DNA from: Aphelenchoides besseyi
Taxonomy: Eukaryota; Nematoda; Chromadorea; Rhabditida; Aphelenchoididae
DNA: 64,000 nt
Direction of reading: 5' to 3'
Assembly (NCBI GenBank): GCA_024699855.1
Contig: JAMPIQ010000002.1
Location: 15,996,001-16,060,000, forward strand
Translations under genes and position numbers: made by a program
In this document: positions 36,868 through 49,507 of the stretch, piece by piece
Position numbering within the stretch: position 1 is the stretch's first letter
Layout of the letters: every line of letters starts with the position of its first letter
The notes under the pieces: model-generated
The model's database searches: none
Seen by the model: the letters and a program-made list of their open reading frames with translations, nothing else
Told to the model about the DNA's origin: nothing

Positions 36868-39800
36868 CTATCAATTTCAAAAGTCAACAATAAAAGCATG
36901 CACGAAAATAAACAACGCTGTTCATCGAATTGAAGGATTTCAACAAGGGTAAACGACCAAAAACCGTTCGAGCATCAAAGCCGAGAGTATGAATCCGGTT
37001 TTTTCCGAGGCCGATAGCTGAGAAAAATTCCACGAACCCACAGCGAATAATTTGATTAGAACATAATAACAAATAAAAGATGAGGACTCGAAAGAGTAGT
37101 CAATCTACACAAGAAACATATGGAAAAAGCATATTCGCATATAAATCCCAGCATCACGGTTTGAATCTGAAGTTTTGGTTTAGTCATATCTTCGTATCTT
37201 TTATCCCAAAAAACATTTATATTTAAGAAGATTTCGATGACCGTCTCGACACTTCGTTTCCCTACAAACGACAACTCTCGAACCGCGACAACACGTCGGA
37301 AGTGGTGGCGATTATTGAGTTTTCTTCTGCACGTTTCGTTCAACATCGCCAACGAAATCGCTGCACAATGACGATTGGTTAATAGGAAGAACAAAAGTCG
37401 ACGGCAATAAAAATATTCGGACAAAATGTTTTCAATGGAATAACAGTCAAGTTTTGGCATAAGTACAACTTTGGCACGTTCATTTCAACAGGTGAATTAA
37501 AGTGGTCGAGCAGATTGATGGTAAAGACTAAAAGTCAGACGTCAGTATTTGGTGAGAATTCTACTTCGAAACCATTTCGCTTATCAAAAACGCGATGAGT
37601 TCAAAGAAGTAGTTCCCAAACAACTTCACGTTGATGTCCCGCAGTGTTGGTCGAGAACGAAAGTCGCCGGTATGTTCGAATTGGACTACACGTAAATTTG
37701 AAGTCTGTAGACAAACAAAATGAAAAGACAATTCGTAATTCCGAGTGCATTGCAGATGCCAGCCACTGGCCACAAGTTCATGTAGTTTCGAGACCGGATT
37801 CAAAAATGAAACGTGGTAATGGGGAAAGGTTCGAGAACCATATCGACTAATGAAGTCAAAACAAAAACGTCTAAGAGTTAAAATAACAAATGAGTTCTAA
37901 ATTTTCGATTAGTTGCTCACTATGACAATCACCAAAATAAGAGCTCTCGGTTTCGGACGTCAAATGTCGTTGAAGAAAACGTGCGAATAAGGTTATTTCG
38001 GGACCAAGAAACAGTTCCAGAACGCAAAACCTTTCAGCTACCGGAATGTGCATTCTGAACAGTAGTCGAGCAAATTCAAACATCCGAATCTCGTTCTCGA
38101 TTTCCATCCATTTTACGCTCAAAAGAACAAAACTGCAACAAAATTGGTCAGCGGCGGCATTCCGCTCCGATTGAAATCGAACCACTTGGATTTCGTGAAT
38201 ATTTTTGCGTTTAAAACACTGTGAATAATTCGAAGTCTTGGCTTTGAAAAACCGTTGACCTTCTTCAGCAAACCGTCGAGTAATCAGATCATTTGACAAC
38301 CACCGAACTTTCCCAATCCGAGCACATGGCGCCGTTGGAGGCTCAATCAAAACCCGAACCTCATTTCCCTCTTTCACTTCGATTTGATTTATTCCATCGG
38401 CTTCCTCTTTTATTGCCAAATGTTCGTTGGATTGACGTCACATGGGCTCCAAAAAGGGGTCATAGCGTGTGTGATCCTCGTCGGACTGGCATCCTTCGGC
38501 CAACGAAAAAACAAACCGCATTCCATCTTCTTGACTTTTTGTCAACATCGATCGACACCGTCGACTTTGGACAGACATGTGTTTACGTAAACCGCCCGAT
38601 TCACTTTTTGGCCAAAAAAATTTCTGCAGAAAACTTCAGCAAAAGAGAGACATACGGGAATAACTTGAACTCGGGATCACAAATCGTTAAAGGGATCTCG
38701 AAGACTTTCAATTGTTTTAACATCGTGCCAAATCTCACACAAACAAAAACGTTGGCATCCTCTCGCGTGCGCGGTAAACATCTCAACGAAATGCAATAAA
38801 ACCCGCGAATGTCCACATACCACAGAAGCCATAAAACGTAGAGATTTGAGTTCGTGTGCGATTTCGTTCGAAATTGTCTCCAATAAAATGCGTTTAATTT
38901 CAAAACAAAATGGATCGTTTTGTTGTTGGCGACGAAAATCACGTAGCAAAAAGAATGATGCTTCTGGTTATTGATCCTCGAAGCGAACTATTCATGTGCA
39001 ACTGCAAGGGTTTAATCTCGTCAAAAAGTACGTAATTATCGTTTGATTTCAGTTCCAAAAACGACTACAAAGACTCTAATTGAAGCTGTTTTGAAGCTCG
39101 GGAGCTCGATTGAAACATTATCGTTCACAGATCGAGGTCGTATGACCGAGAGCTCCGCCTAAAGACGTGGAGTTTATGTTACCTTTTGGGTCATTTTGTT
39201 TGCAAATCTCGTCGATGAAAAATGACGATTCGAACGTTTGAGAGCTGCGGAATGCTTACTTAAGGGTTTACTTAACTGAGCATTTCGGTTGAAAATAAAA
39301 CTACAGATGATGTGTGCAAGTAGTCGATAAAAACAACTGTCTTTATCTCAGAATGATAACCGAGAAGAACGATTATAAATTGACGTTTAATTGAATGTCT
39401 GAAGACGCTGAGTTCCGACCTTTCGCGATAAAGTGAAGTTCGTGTCTACAGCCTTCGAATTCAAATTTGTGGTTCAGTGAGCTGTGAAATTAAGGAACAA
39501 GAGTACAGAGTTAATGAAACAACTCAAAGAATTAGTGTTTTCGTTCCAAATTCAACGGCCACGCCGAACGTTGCCTCAGGCTCTCGGTTTGAGAGGATGA
39601 TGTTTGAGAATTCAACAAACAAGAAGTGTGAGATGTTTTCGTCTGAGACTGTTCGTTCCATTGATTTTGAACGAATAGTCGAAACTCGAAAGAACACGCA
39701 AATTCGAGGGCTGTTCGCGTTCTAACGAATCAAATTGATAATTAGCGTGAACAACTGGAAACTAAATGAAACTATGACGCAAACCCAAAACGTCTATTCT

Positions 39801-41710
39801 TTGCTTTGAACTCACACGACTGACAGCGAAAGTTAGAGGCGAAATTCAAGACCAAAATTATGCACATGAGCCTCAAAAAGAAGAAGTATTCGAACTACAT
39901 ACGGAAGTATTTCGGAATGTATTGAGAAATTAAGTAAATTGCATGGTCATGAACTGTAACCGCTGTTCCAGGAAGTCAAGCTGTTAATCATTTCTTATTT
40001 TGAGCAAAATTAAGAGTCAACAGTTGAAGAGAAGTGGACTCGTTGAACTGGAGTCTGGTTGCCTTAATCCAGAACTCTTTTGCAAATGCTACAAAAACAT
40101 CTTCGTTCGTTGAATTCGTTTATCCGCATGTTTGTTACATTCTGTTCAGGTTCTTTGGTTTTGGAGCGAGATGGTCATTTCGAGTTCTTGGAGACTTTTC
40201 ATCGTCTCACTTCCCTGTGCAAATTTTCCCACAGCAGATAAACGAACCTTTTTTTTGAAGTTCGCGAACAAACCGAGCACCAAGAATGGTGTTCGGTGAA
40301 GAAAGGCAACGGCAGCCGCGACAATTGAATTGACAAACATTTTACGACGAAACGATCAGGTTGTCTTTGTGGTACATACGACGATATTTGAAACCTTTGG
40401 CCAATGTTAGATATTGCAAAAGTTGCTGGTAACAAGCTCGTGGATTATGCAGTTCAAAACATTTCGACACTTCCTATTCGATCTCTTCCTCCGTAAACAA
40501 GTCAAAAGCGCGCTTAAATGCAACATCTTTTCAACAGCAGATGTAGGATCAACATGTTCGAAACAGACACGAACTGACCGGCACTCATAAATTGGTTGGC
40601 GAAATGAAATTCGACGAAAGAAAGTCCATCGATGCATTTTGCGAACGGGCAAGAAAAGTTGGAAGTGTAAAAACGGAAATCGAATTAAAGAGCCATTGGT
40701 TTGAATTCGGGCTTTTTGAGCTCGGTGGTCATTTCGAGGCTTAAAGAAGTGAACTAAAACAGCCACCCTCACTGATTAATCGCCGCCGATTGACGTCATT
40801 GGCGTGAAATGAGCCGACAGACAATTCAAAAATGACCACCAAAAGTTCAAAAAGCAAAAGTTTCCAAATTGATTAGCGGCAATACGAACAATGAAACGTT
40901 GAGCGATGGTTTTGTCTGCCGATTCTGGTCATAAGCCTTTGATAGATTGAAGCAATGGGCTGGACTGTTGAATTTAATGCGAACTGACGAGTTGAAAAGT
41001 AGCCCACGCGTCCATCTCTTCGGTAGTAATCTGACCCAAAAGAAGGTCTAATTTCTTTGCTGGCACCATTTCTCTTCGAAATTTACAAATTGAACTCAAA
41101 TTTGTTTTTCAATTTCTACGGACGTCGCTGCATCAAAGACTGTCAAATGAATATGTACGATTAGCACAGGAACACTAAACAAGCTTTCTTGCGTGTTTAA
41201 TGACTAAGAGGCAACTTGTTTCCTGAGTGTGGAACCCGAAAAAACATCTGATCGTTTCGCTGAACAAATTGGCACGTGTCTACGGGACCAGTAATAAGAA
41301 TGTTTGCATGGATCCACGAAAATCGGTAATTGAGATGATGTGCGAGTTCAAATGGTCAATCGAGTAACTGTCGTATTTCCGATTCAATAATTGATAAGGG
41401 AATGGTCAAAGGCGAACCTTTATTGGGATGTCGAGTTCCGAACCATAGTCTCAGCAAAAGATTGATTTCACACTTCTCGCATTTTAATGAATTGCAATAC
41501 CATTGCTTCCGTTAGCTGAAAGTTGCCGAGTGCCTGTACTCGTTTTATTGATTCTCTTGTATACATCCAACGTCTCTGGATCATTTAGTTGAGATGATTA
41601 CTGACCAGTTGTTTTTGTACGAATGAAGACAGAAACGGACATCTGACGTCTCTGTAAACTTTAATGAAACTACGACAGTGAGAAGGGCCAAGTGGTGCGT
41701 ACATTAGTTC
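36868..41710. other. Gene-poor stretch with long overlapping frames
   Basis: At 37871-38419 (minus, 182 codons) and 38293-38799 (plus, 168 codons) long frames overlap on opposite strands; neither has domain features or splice sites. The minus frame contains a plausible segment (EVRVLIEPPTAPCARIGK). Part of a 97-nt direct repeat lies at 41213-41309. Nothing else is supportable. Confidence 0.4.
41213..41309. repeat. 97-nt direct repeat, copy 1
   Basis: Identical over 97 nt to 44144-44240 in the same orientation, starting AACTTGTTTCCTGAGTG and ending AAGAATGTTTGCAT. Flanking bases differ on both sides. Confidence 0.95.
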
Positions 41711-42394
41711 GTGGATTCGTTGGTGCTGCTCGTCCTCCACGAATTTCGGTTTTTTCTCGAGTTGTTTCTAAGGTTTTCTTGCAGCAACATTGGCATCAAC
41801 ACTGCAAATAGATTTGCTAAAAATCGATGGATAAAATTGCCCTCATTTGCCTTTAGTTTCTTCGTTATGCTCTGTTCAGAACTCGTGAGATCGTTGGCAA
41901 AAGTTTGCTTTCTCATAAAACTACTCGATTTCGTGGATGAAACGACCTTCTACTACACGTGTCAATTAGAAGGCACAAAGAAAACTGCAGTGACGAAGGT
42001 TAAATTAGATAGACTTCCGGTTCGACAAACAATAAATCGATTATGATTTTCGAAACGGTACGCGAGTCTCTGTGGCCAATTTTTCTACAACATCGAAACC
42101 GAGCTACCCAGTTATGAAAACTGCACCAGATTCGTCTTTCGCAAAACCGATATACATACTCTCGAATGCATCACTTACAAGTTTTCCGAGCAATTTCTCA
42201 TCGATTTGACTCATTTCTATTTGCCTATAAACCCGAGGTTCCGATGCTTTTCGGCTTACAATCTTTTGTTGATTGACAATAAATACGCGTTTAAAGAAAC
42301 AACGAGCATTTCGAGGTCCACACGACTTCTGTTTACAAGTTTGAGATCGACGAGGTTAGTGGGAAGTTTGACTCAATTATCGAGTTTAGTTTAA
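41711..42394 (+). pseudogene. Broken single-frame gene of unknown family
   Basis: One frame is open across the region except for a TGA at 42044-42046. Both sides look coding: FVDETTFYYTCQLEGTKK before it and FYNIETELPSYENCTRFVF, CITYKFSEQFLIDLTHFYLP after it. Near 42300 a second frame becomes the better one (HFEVHTTSVYKFEIDEVSG), ending with TAA at about 42411, so a frameshift is also likely. The residue pattern recalls expanded nematode families of intracellular adaptor proteins, but I cannot name one. The stop and frameshift argue for a pseudogene. Confidence 0.4.
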
Positions 42395-42426
42395 CAAAGT
42401 TCTCAACTTAACATGTTTGACCTTAC

Positions 42427-42584
42427 CAGATCCACCTGTTTGGTTTGAACATGGAGATGTACAGTGTATTTGACAATTGGATGTGATCGACGATCCTCCA
42501 TTTTTTCATGAGCATATTGACGGCAACGTACACACACTTGATTACGAGTCCGATAAAGAATGGAGGAAGAATAAGGTTGAAGGG
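42427..42584 (-). CDS. Candidate exon
   Basis: Bounded on the minus strand by acceptor CTTTGTTAG and donor CTG|GTAAGG. In one phase it encodes a strongly hydrophobic run (PFNLILPPFFIGLVIKCVY), in another a charged stretch (CVRCRQYAHEKMEDRR). Partner exons were not found, so the frame is undecided. Confidence 0.25.
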
Positions 42585-45500
42585 CTAACAAAGAATGCAA
42601 GTATAGGCTAAGACTTTTTGCTATTGATTTGTTTTAGAAATGAGATCCGTTGAATCGAGAGTTGTATTATGAACATTAAGACATAATCCGTTACTCAGTT
42701 TTCGAAAGGTATGGCTCTCAATGCTATCGTCTTTGTTCAGTCGCCAGGAACATACTTGCCGGTGAGATTCATATTTGAGATCATTCTATTGAATAGTTTA
42801 AGACGGATCAATCTCTTTTATAGAGAAGATATAAAAATTGTTGCCAACAAAAATTTCACTTCACTAACCGCATTACTTGTTACATCTTTCTTAGATACAA
42901 ATTGTGAAATTTAAGCAAATCGTATTAAGTATTTCATAAGTTTGTATTTACGCAAACACCTTGCTGATAGTGATTGGCTCTGTCTTCAAACGCATACAAT
43001 CGAGCACAGATTGGACATGAAATTTAACGCGAATTTCGATTTTGAGCGATATGACTGTCTCAATTAACTGCGCACTAGACACGTAGGTAAACGAATTGAT
43101 ACCTTAATAGATTACTAGAAGACTGTTAAAATCATTATGAATTACCTCTTTGATCGTAAACCATCGGGTTGAACTCGATAAGCTAATTCTAGCGACAACT
43201 TTCTAACACTTCTGGTGTTTTCTAAAATAGTAAGTGTTACAAGATGAGTACATTTACGATATTTACTGGACACTTGTGCTTACTAACTGCCTTAGAGAAC
43301 AATGTTGTCAAAAAGATAGAGAGTAAAAAGAACATTGCACGGTAAGAAAACAGTCGGTGTTTGGTTCGACCGAAAAGTGTCAGGAAGAATGAGGATTTTT
43401 CCTTTTATACCGAAGAAATTTGCATAGTCGAATTGCAACCGACAAATCGCTAGTTGGACAGAGATTGAGAAGAAGATTCACGAGATTTTTCGACAGAATT
43501 TGTCTCGAAATTCCAAACACCTCATTAGCTTCCTTCAACACATGAATTTATGTATAAGAACCTTCAATCGTAAACACATGGAACTGAACGAGAACGATAA
43601 TGAAGATCGCAAATGGTTTTATATCCAACTCGTGAATGTCAAAGTATTTTAAATTAGGACGTTGAAGATCTAAAAGCACATTATTTTGAATTGACTAAAT
43701 TTGTCTGCTAAAGAAATCGATTTTGAATGTCAACTAGGTTGTTTCATCAGAAAAAATGTCAAGTAGTTCTCTAAATGTAGCAAAAGAGATTGACGATCAC
43801 TTGTTTCAACTTCCATAAATCATTTTTTCACTGTTAAGTACTGAAACAAACTTTTCATACTGTTGAGTTTAGTAGTTGGTGTCGAGGTCGGTTTTGTCAA
43901 AAAGATATCCATTGGTTTAATGATGATAAAGTTCTCTTATTCAATCAATAAGCATATTAATTGAAATTTCTGTTATTTAAAGTACAAAAACTACAAGTTA
44001 ACAGTCATGTAACATCAAGAGTCTTGCACATAATCGTCAATTGAACAGTTAGTCTCCGATCACAGGGTTCAATCTTCTAATAACTAGATATCGATTAACA
44101 AGCTCTTTCTCATCTTTAAGTTCAATAGAAATGATTGAGAAGTAACTTGTTTCCTGAGTGTGGAACCCGAAAAAACATCTGATCGTTTCGCTGAACAAAT
44201 TGGCACGTGTCTACGGGACCAGTAATAAGAATGTTTGCATTGGTGCTTAGCGCCTCTTTTGCTGATAAGTTTGATATTTGCGGCCGTTCTCCGCGGTTCC
44301 TTTGTTTTCCCAATTTACGACCAAAACCCTTGATTTAAGGTCGAACACTTTCTCCATTGCGTTTTGATTGATGTTTCCGATTTAGTCGTGAGGTTAACAT
44401 TGGTATCGTCTTGCGTTATATTTGGCGTTTCGTTTATGATAAAAACGGCTCATAAATCTCGAAGTACAAGCTCCGCTGAGGGCAGATGTCCATCGGGTTG
44501 ATTTATTGTCCTCCAACGGTTGATTGACATCTTCGCGCGCCCATCTTCTCGTTCCATCACTCCGAACGATCGGGCAGCTCATGCAACGCTCAAACGATTG
44601 ACCTTGCAAAGTTGACGGTTGTTCATCGTCAATTTGATTTCAAAAGTTTCCAACAACATCGAGATGTCAGCTTTGCATCAATTGACTCTTCCATTTTCTT
44701 GCGTTGTAAAGTCGAGAATGGCAACGAGAATCATCCATCAGCTGAGTAGAAAAAACTCGGAGTGGCAAACGAACGGCTTGTCACAGCAAAGGCATTCAGT
44801 TCGTAAACTCCGTTCGTCAATCGCGAGGACTTGGCGAGCAGTTTCCGGCATTCCGAAGTGCACAAACGAAAAAGTTCGAAAGATGAATGGGAACAGAAAA
44901 GAACGTTGTATAAAGACAAATCTACGAGAGTAATTGAAACTTGTAATCTGCAGACAAGAGCTTCTTTATTGTTAGTTTCGAGTTATTGGTGACTAACAAT
45001 TCCCGACTAACCGTTGACTCTCTCGTTTTCGGTTCATCAATCAGTTACGCTACTTCTGGGGATTCGACTGACTGATTTCCACGGACGAACTCGGATATTT
45101 GACGGATGTCTCCTGCCGACCGCTTTGTTCCAATTCAACTACATTGTTTCCTACCGTTTCGCCTTCACGGCTCTCCGCATTCGAGCTCCGGAAATAAATC
45201 GAGAGTCATTTGGCATTAGCAGCTCATCCTTTCGTTCAGTCATGCCTGTCCATTGTCGTGGCCCATCTTTTAATCCGTCACTTTCGATCTCGGTTGAGGG
45301 TGTGGCGAAACTGAAGTGTGTGCCCGACCGAAACTCTTCTCCCGCCCCTCAAAGTCGTGGGGGTTGAAGCGCGGCGCATTTCTTTTCTCGATTTATGACC
45401 CCATTTTAGTCTAATTTATGACCAACCGCAACTTTTTAAACGATGACACTTAATGTTATTGTCCTCATTTACACGCCATTAATCTGATTTATGACCTTCA

Positions 45501-45621
45501 CTTTTGTCGATTATCGTCAATCACACGGTCAATTGCTACCAATTACGTGAACCGTGATCTGTTCTGAAGATCTTAATCAATTGGCTTTAGATCTAATTCA
45601 CGTACTGTATCTGCTGTTTTG
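42585..45621. other. Gene-poor stretch
   Basis: Contains the second copy of the 97-nt repeat and short frames on both strands (for example minus 44394-44609, with CPIVRSDGTRRWARED). No splice-consistent gene found. Confidence 0.4.
44144..44240. repeat. 97-nt direct repeat, copy 2
   Basis: Exact match to 41213-41309, 2931 nt downstream. Read on the minus strand both copies keep an open frame containing NILITGPVDTCQFVQRNDQ, which runs into different sequence beyond the repeat. Confidence 0.95.
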
Positions 45622-46790
45622 ATGAAAAAGAATCATAAGTGGAAATGGCAACTTTTGGTCGGAAACGTTGCATGTGCTACGATGGTTTTTGTTCTAATGT
45701 TTTCGATTACGCTATTGACTTACAGTGAACGACAACGTGAGCTGCTGTATCGAAAAGTCCGATCGATTATTGGTGATTAGCAATTTCCTAGCAATTACAA
45801 TCTTCACTTTGTAGATTATCAACCAGTGTATTCGGTTCGAGAGTTTCTACCACCTCTCGTACTTGTTGGTTCCGAATTTCGATTCTCCAACGCATCGAAA
45901 ACAATTGGAGACTGTTCGGCCATTCCGTCAGTTCTATCAGAAGACTCGATTATTGCCGAGGGTTACAGTAAACGGGTGTACAGGTTCGGAAAAGTTGCGG
46001 TGAAGAGAGCGTTGTTGCGAGAAGGAAGAGCTTACAAGAATTGTGTGGAACAGAGCAAAAATGAGGTTTGTGAATTCATTTTACAACAACCTTGTAATCA
46101 ATTTCCAACATTGTTTTAGAAGAAGTGTTTGAACGACCAAGTCAACGGGTTTCTAACAGAAATTGGATTACTTTTACGATTACAAGACGATCTAAACGTT
46201 CCCGACGTAAGTACTTTCTAAAACTTAAATTTTTATATCTTACTGTAGCTATTCGCTTACTGCATTCCGCAATCTTTCGAACATCAAAACCAAAAGATGA
46301 CTGCGGTTGTTGAACTCGGTGAGCCCATTGACTTGTTTCGTTTCCTCGACTTCACTTGGCTTCAACGACTGAAATTTGTTGCCGAAGTATTGGGTTTTTT
46401 GCAACGTATCAAACCACTTCATCTGGGCGATTTTCGACGCCAACAAGTTTGTTCACTTCTTCTCCATTAGTTGATTGTATTTTTAGTTTGTCATTGGCGA
46501 GAACGGACATCCGATGTACGTTGATTTTGACGACGTGGTACTCAGTTCGAACACTATAACTTGTAAGCCCAATGAAATCATCTTGTTATCCTTATTCTTA
46601 ATCTTCAGCTTCGAACATGTTGGCTCGTAAAGTCTACGAAACGTTCGTCCATCAATACCTTTGGATAGATCGACCATCGAATAGCTCTACGATCTTAGAT
46701 GAAATTCAGCAACGTTTTCGTGACCATACGTTGAACGTTGAGAACTTTAAACGGGACGTTGATTTGTTGATGTTCAAATCTCCGAGTTAG
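45622..46790 (+). CDS. FAM69/DIPK-like secretory-pathway protein kinase-like protein
   Basis: Six exons (45622-45772, 45815-46065, 46120-46206, 46249-46446, 46487-46562, 46609-46790) join in phase to 314 residues. The N terminus is short and basic (MKKNHKWKWQ) followed by one hydrophobic helix (about residues 12-36), the layout of a type II Golgi/ER membrane protein. The lumenal part has KRVYRFGKVAVKRALL, which fits a Gly-loop/Val-Lys strand, and later LHLGDFRRQQFVIG then MYVDFDDV. These correspond to the catalytic-loop region and the D-x-D metal site of divergent kinases such as FAM69/DIPK and PKDCC. The catalytic HRD motif is altered (HLGD). Family placement is by motif order, not a full alignment. 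Function could be lumenal protein phosphorylation or a pseudokinase role. Confidence 0.6.
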
Positions 46791-47170
46791 AAAACGGAAT
46801 ACGAGTTACTCTTGTTTAATCTTCGATCTCAGTTGTCGGGTACAATGTAAATCTGTTGTTAAGAATAAATTATTTCATCAGTAAGCGTGAAGCAGACATT
46901 CGATTTGTTGATAAGCAATGGGTTGCAGGTGTTAGTTGGCAGCGTTGAGAAACTTGCCATCAATTGGGCGCGACCTGTCAACGAAAGCAGACAAGCGATT
47001 CGTTTCGGCTTTCGGTTTATTGTTTCTGTTGAAAGATTATCGAAAATGGTTCTCGATCCAAAAGCAAAAGACAAAGCCAACGAATTGTCTCAATACCGAG
47101 ATCAACGTTTCAATGTGAGGTCGAGTGTTTTGTTGTCGTTGTAATCGTGAGTTTCATTTTCAAGGGCTCC

Positions 47171-47657
47171 ATGCGCGAACAAGAGAATTTGCTGGCAAAT
47201 TCAGCAACATTGTACGTTGGAAATCTGAGCTACTACACGACCGAAGAGCAAGTCTACGAGTTGTTTTCACGAGCCGGCGATGTTCGTCGTGTGGTCATGG
47301 GAATTGATCGGTATCAGAAAACACCCTGTGGGTTTTGTTTTGTCGAGTAAGAAGTTTGTTTTAAAACGGCTGCAAGTCGATGTTTTTCAGATATTATTGT
47401 CGCGATGATGCCGAGAACGCAATTCGCTATTTGAATCAAACGCGTTTGGACGATCGAGTGATTCGGACTGATTGGGATGCGGGATTCGTCGAAGGACGAC
47501 AGTTCGGTCGTGGACGACATGGCGGACAGGTAAAGAAGTTTGTAAAGATTGTTCTTATTGATCTTAGGTACGAGACGAGTATCGCACGGACTACGATTCG
47601 GGTCGTGGTGGTTGGAATCGCGCGGTCAGCGCCGGAAATCAGAAGCGTGATCGTTGA
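47171..47657 (+). CDS. ncbp2: Nuclear cap-binding protein subunit 2 (CBP20)
   Basis: Three exons (47171-47346, 47391-47529, 47568-47657) give 134 residues. The RRM begins with [16 protein letters not shown] (RNP2), continues with the RNP1 strand [10 protein letters not shown], then [16 protein letters not shown] and a Gly/Arg-rich [18 protein letters not shown] tail. All are hallmarks of CBP20, which with CBP80 binds the 7-methylguanosine cap in the nucleus and supports splicing and export. The tyrosines that stack on the cap base are present in the N-terminal strand and RNP regions. The C-terminal tail is somewhat shorter than in vertebrates. The ATG lies 7 nt after an acceptor-like TTTTCAAG, compatible with trans-splicing, and AATAAA follows at about 47694. 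It converges with SPO11 on the other strand. Confidence 0.95.
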
Positions 47658-47832
47658 TCTCATTGTCTAACAATCAATCACTCTTTACGTGGAAATAAAC
47701 TTAAAGTGCGATTCGAGTGCAGGCTGTTACTTCGAGATTTCTTTCTCAACTTGTTTCAATGAAATTCAACGAAAAGAAGTCGACCACTTTCTCTCGAATG
47801 GTTTGTATTTAATATAAAAAGAACCTAAAAGC

Positions 47833-49291
47833 TTAAACAATAGGTGAATAGACGGCGCAGTCCATGATGTCGGTAATCACATTACGACAAGTTCGAAGAA
47901 TATCGAAATGTGGTTTCAGGACGTTTCGAATCAGATAGTCGGGTTGAATGGCTGCCCACGCTTCCAACTGAATTTTGTACACACGATTCTCGAGGTTTTG
48001 AATCTGAAACAGTCGGAGAATGAAGCTCGAGATCTTCAACTCACTTCATTCTCTACCACAACATCCCCGATTGACTTTGCCAAGTTTTTCACGAGTTTAA
48101 GTCGCTTATGATCACACTCGGTAAGCGGCAGCTTTTGCAAATTCAAACCATCCACTTGAGCGCTTGTCATTCCGAAGAGTTGGGCTTCGGGCAAAAGAAT
48201 GTTGCCACTCTCGACCATAGTTTTGGGATTTCCGTAGCGATATTCCATAAAAATGTGAAAACCTTAAATAACCAATACTCAAGGCTTGCGTTGGAAGCTG
48301 ACCGAAGGGATCGTAGTCAACCAAAACAAAGAGCGGAATTGGACGCATATCCAACAACCATCGAAGAAAATAGCGAGTGTTGAAGTCGGGAAATCCGCGG
48401 GCCTGAATACATAAGAACGGAAGCTCCCGAAACGGCTAACCGTAATGAGCAGAACATCGGGCAGATGCTCGAAGAAACCGTTGTCAATCAAACGTCGAAA
48501 CATAGAATCCTTTTCGACAATCAAAATAAAAGTTGCGTCAATGAAAATGTGCTCGAATTCGCACAGATCTTCAACGATTGCAATCGGAGCAGCATCAAAG
48601 TTGAGAATTTTGCCGTATTTATTGACCAACTGCAACCGGCCCATGACACAACCTTTGCCGCTACTCATCTAAAACCAAATCTATTCAACGAACACAACGA
48701 GAGACTTACGACGTTCAGTTCGTATCGAGCTCTTGAGAAAAATCGACAAAATTTACTCACATTTCGATCCAATCGATCCTGTTTTCCGTACAGATGTTTG
48801 CCTTCGTAGAAGAGATCACTAAAACTTGATGTTCTGTGAGCAATCAAACGAACTCACCGTTTCGTTGCACGACGTTCATTGACCAACAAAGTGAAGATTT
48901 GAACCAATGTTCGCATTTGACGGGCGAATCGCACGAGTCCGTTTGGCGTGGAATAGAACACAAGACGCTCATTCACATCGTCAACGGGGCTTCTAAAGAA
49001 GTGAACAATAACCGAGAATTAAAAACTGAGACCTACGATATGACAATCGTATGCATCGTCTTAACGGGTTCGTTTGTGATAACGTTCAATCCCATGGTCG
49101 CTTCTTTCAACGCGTTCAGAAACTCGATTATTGTGTCTTGAACCATTCTGATGGTCTAAAAGGCGATGTTCGAGTTCTCAAAACAAAATCGAACTCACCA
49201 CTTCACCTCGATCCTCATCGTTCGACATTACGCTGTCATTCAGAACGATATCAAAATCGCTTTCATTCTTTATATCCATTAATCGATTCAT
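47833..49291 (-). CDS. spo11: SPO11, meiotic topoisomerase VI A-like endonuclease
   Basis: Eight exons (49199-49291, 49037-49155, 48858-48992, 48710-48818, 48441-48668, 48303-48402, 48045-48262, 47833-48003) join in phase to 390 residues. The 5Y-CAP part contains KRDLFYEGKHLYG, with the conserved Tyr that attacks DNA as the second aromatic. Then come SSGKGCVMG and the Toprim domain, with the first acidic strand ILIVEKDSMFRRL, then RGFPDFNTR and the metal-binding LVDYDPFG. The last motif normally reads VDxDPHG in animals; here His is replaced by Phe, while both Asp residues are kept. The protein makes the double-strand breaks that start meiotic recombination. It is the last of four co-directional genes and lies 217 nt downstream of the DHODH stop codon. 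Confidence 0.93.
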
Positions 49292-49507
49292 TGTAAAGGT
49301 TTTCGGTTGAAATGTTTCCTAACGCAATCGTTTATAGCGTGAAATAACCAAGACCCTTGAACGTTGTTTTTTCATCGATTTCTCTTTGACAAGTCGCTTC
49401 TATTTGTTGTAACGAAGTGGACGGCTAACGGGTCGAATAGTTTTATTAGCGTTAGGAAACAAATAAACGAATTGCGAGAACTATAATCGGCTGTAAACGA
49501 CGACAAA

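Noticed and set aside
37871..38799. Opposed frames of 182 and 168 codons
   Set aside because: Each could be the shadow of the other; neither has recognisable motifs or junctions.
42044..42046. Possible selenocysteine or recoded TGA
   Set aside because: No sign of a SECIS-type element and a second break follows; pseudogene is simpler.
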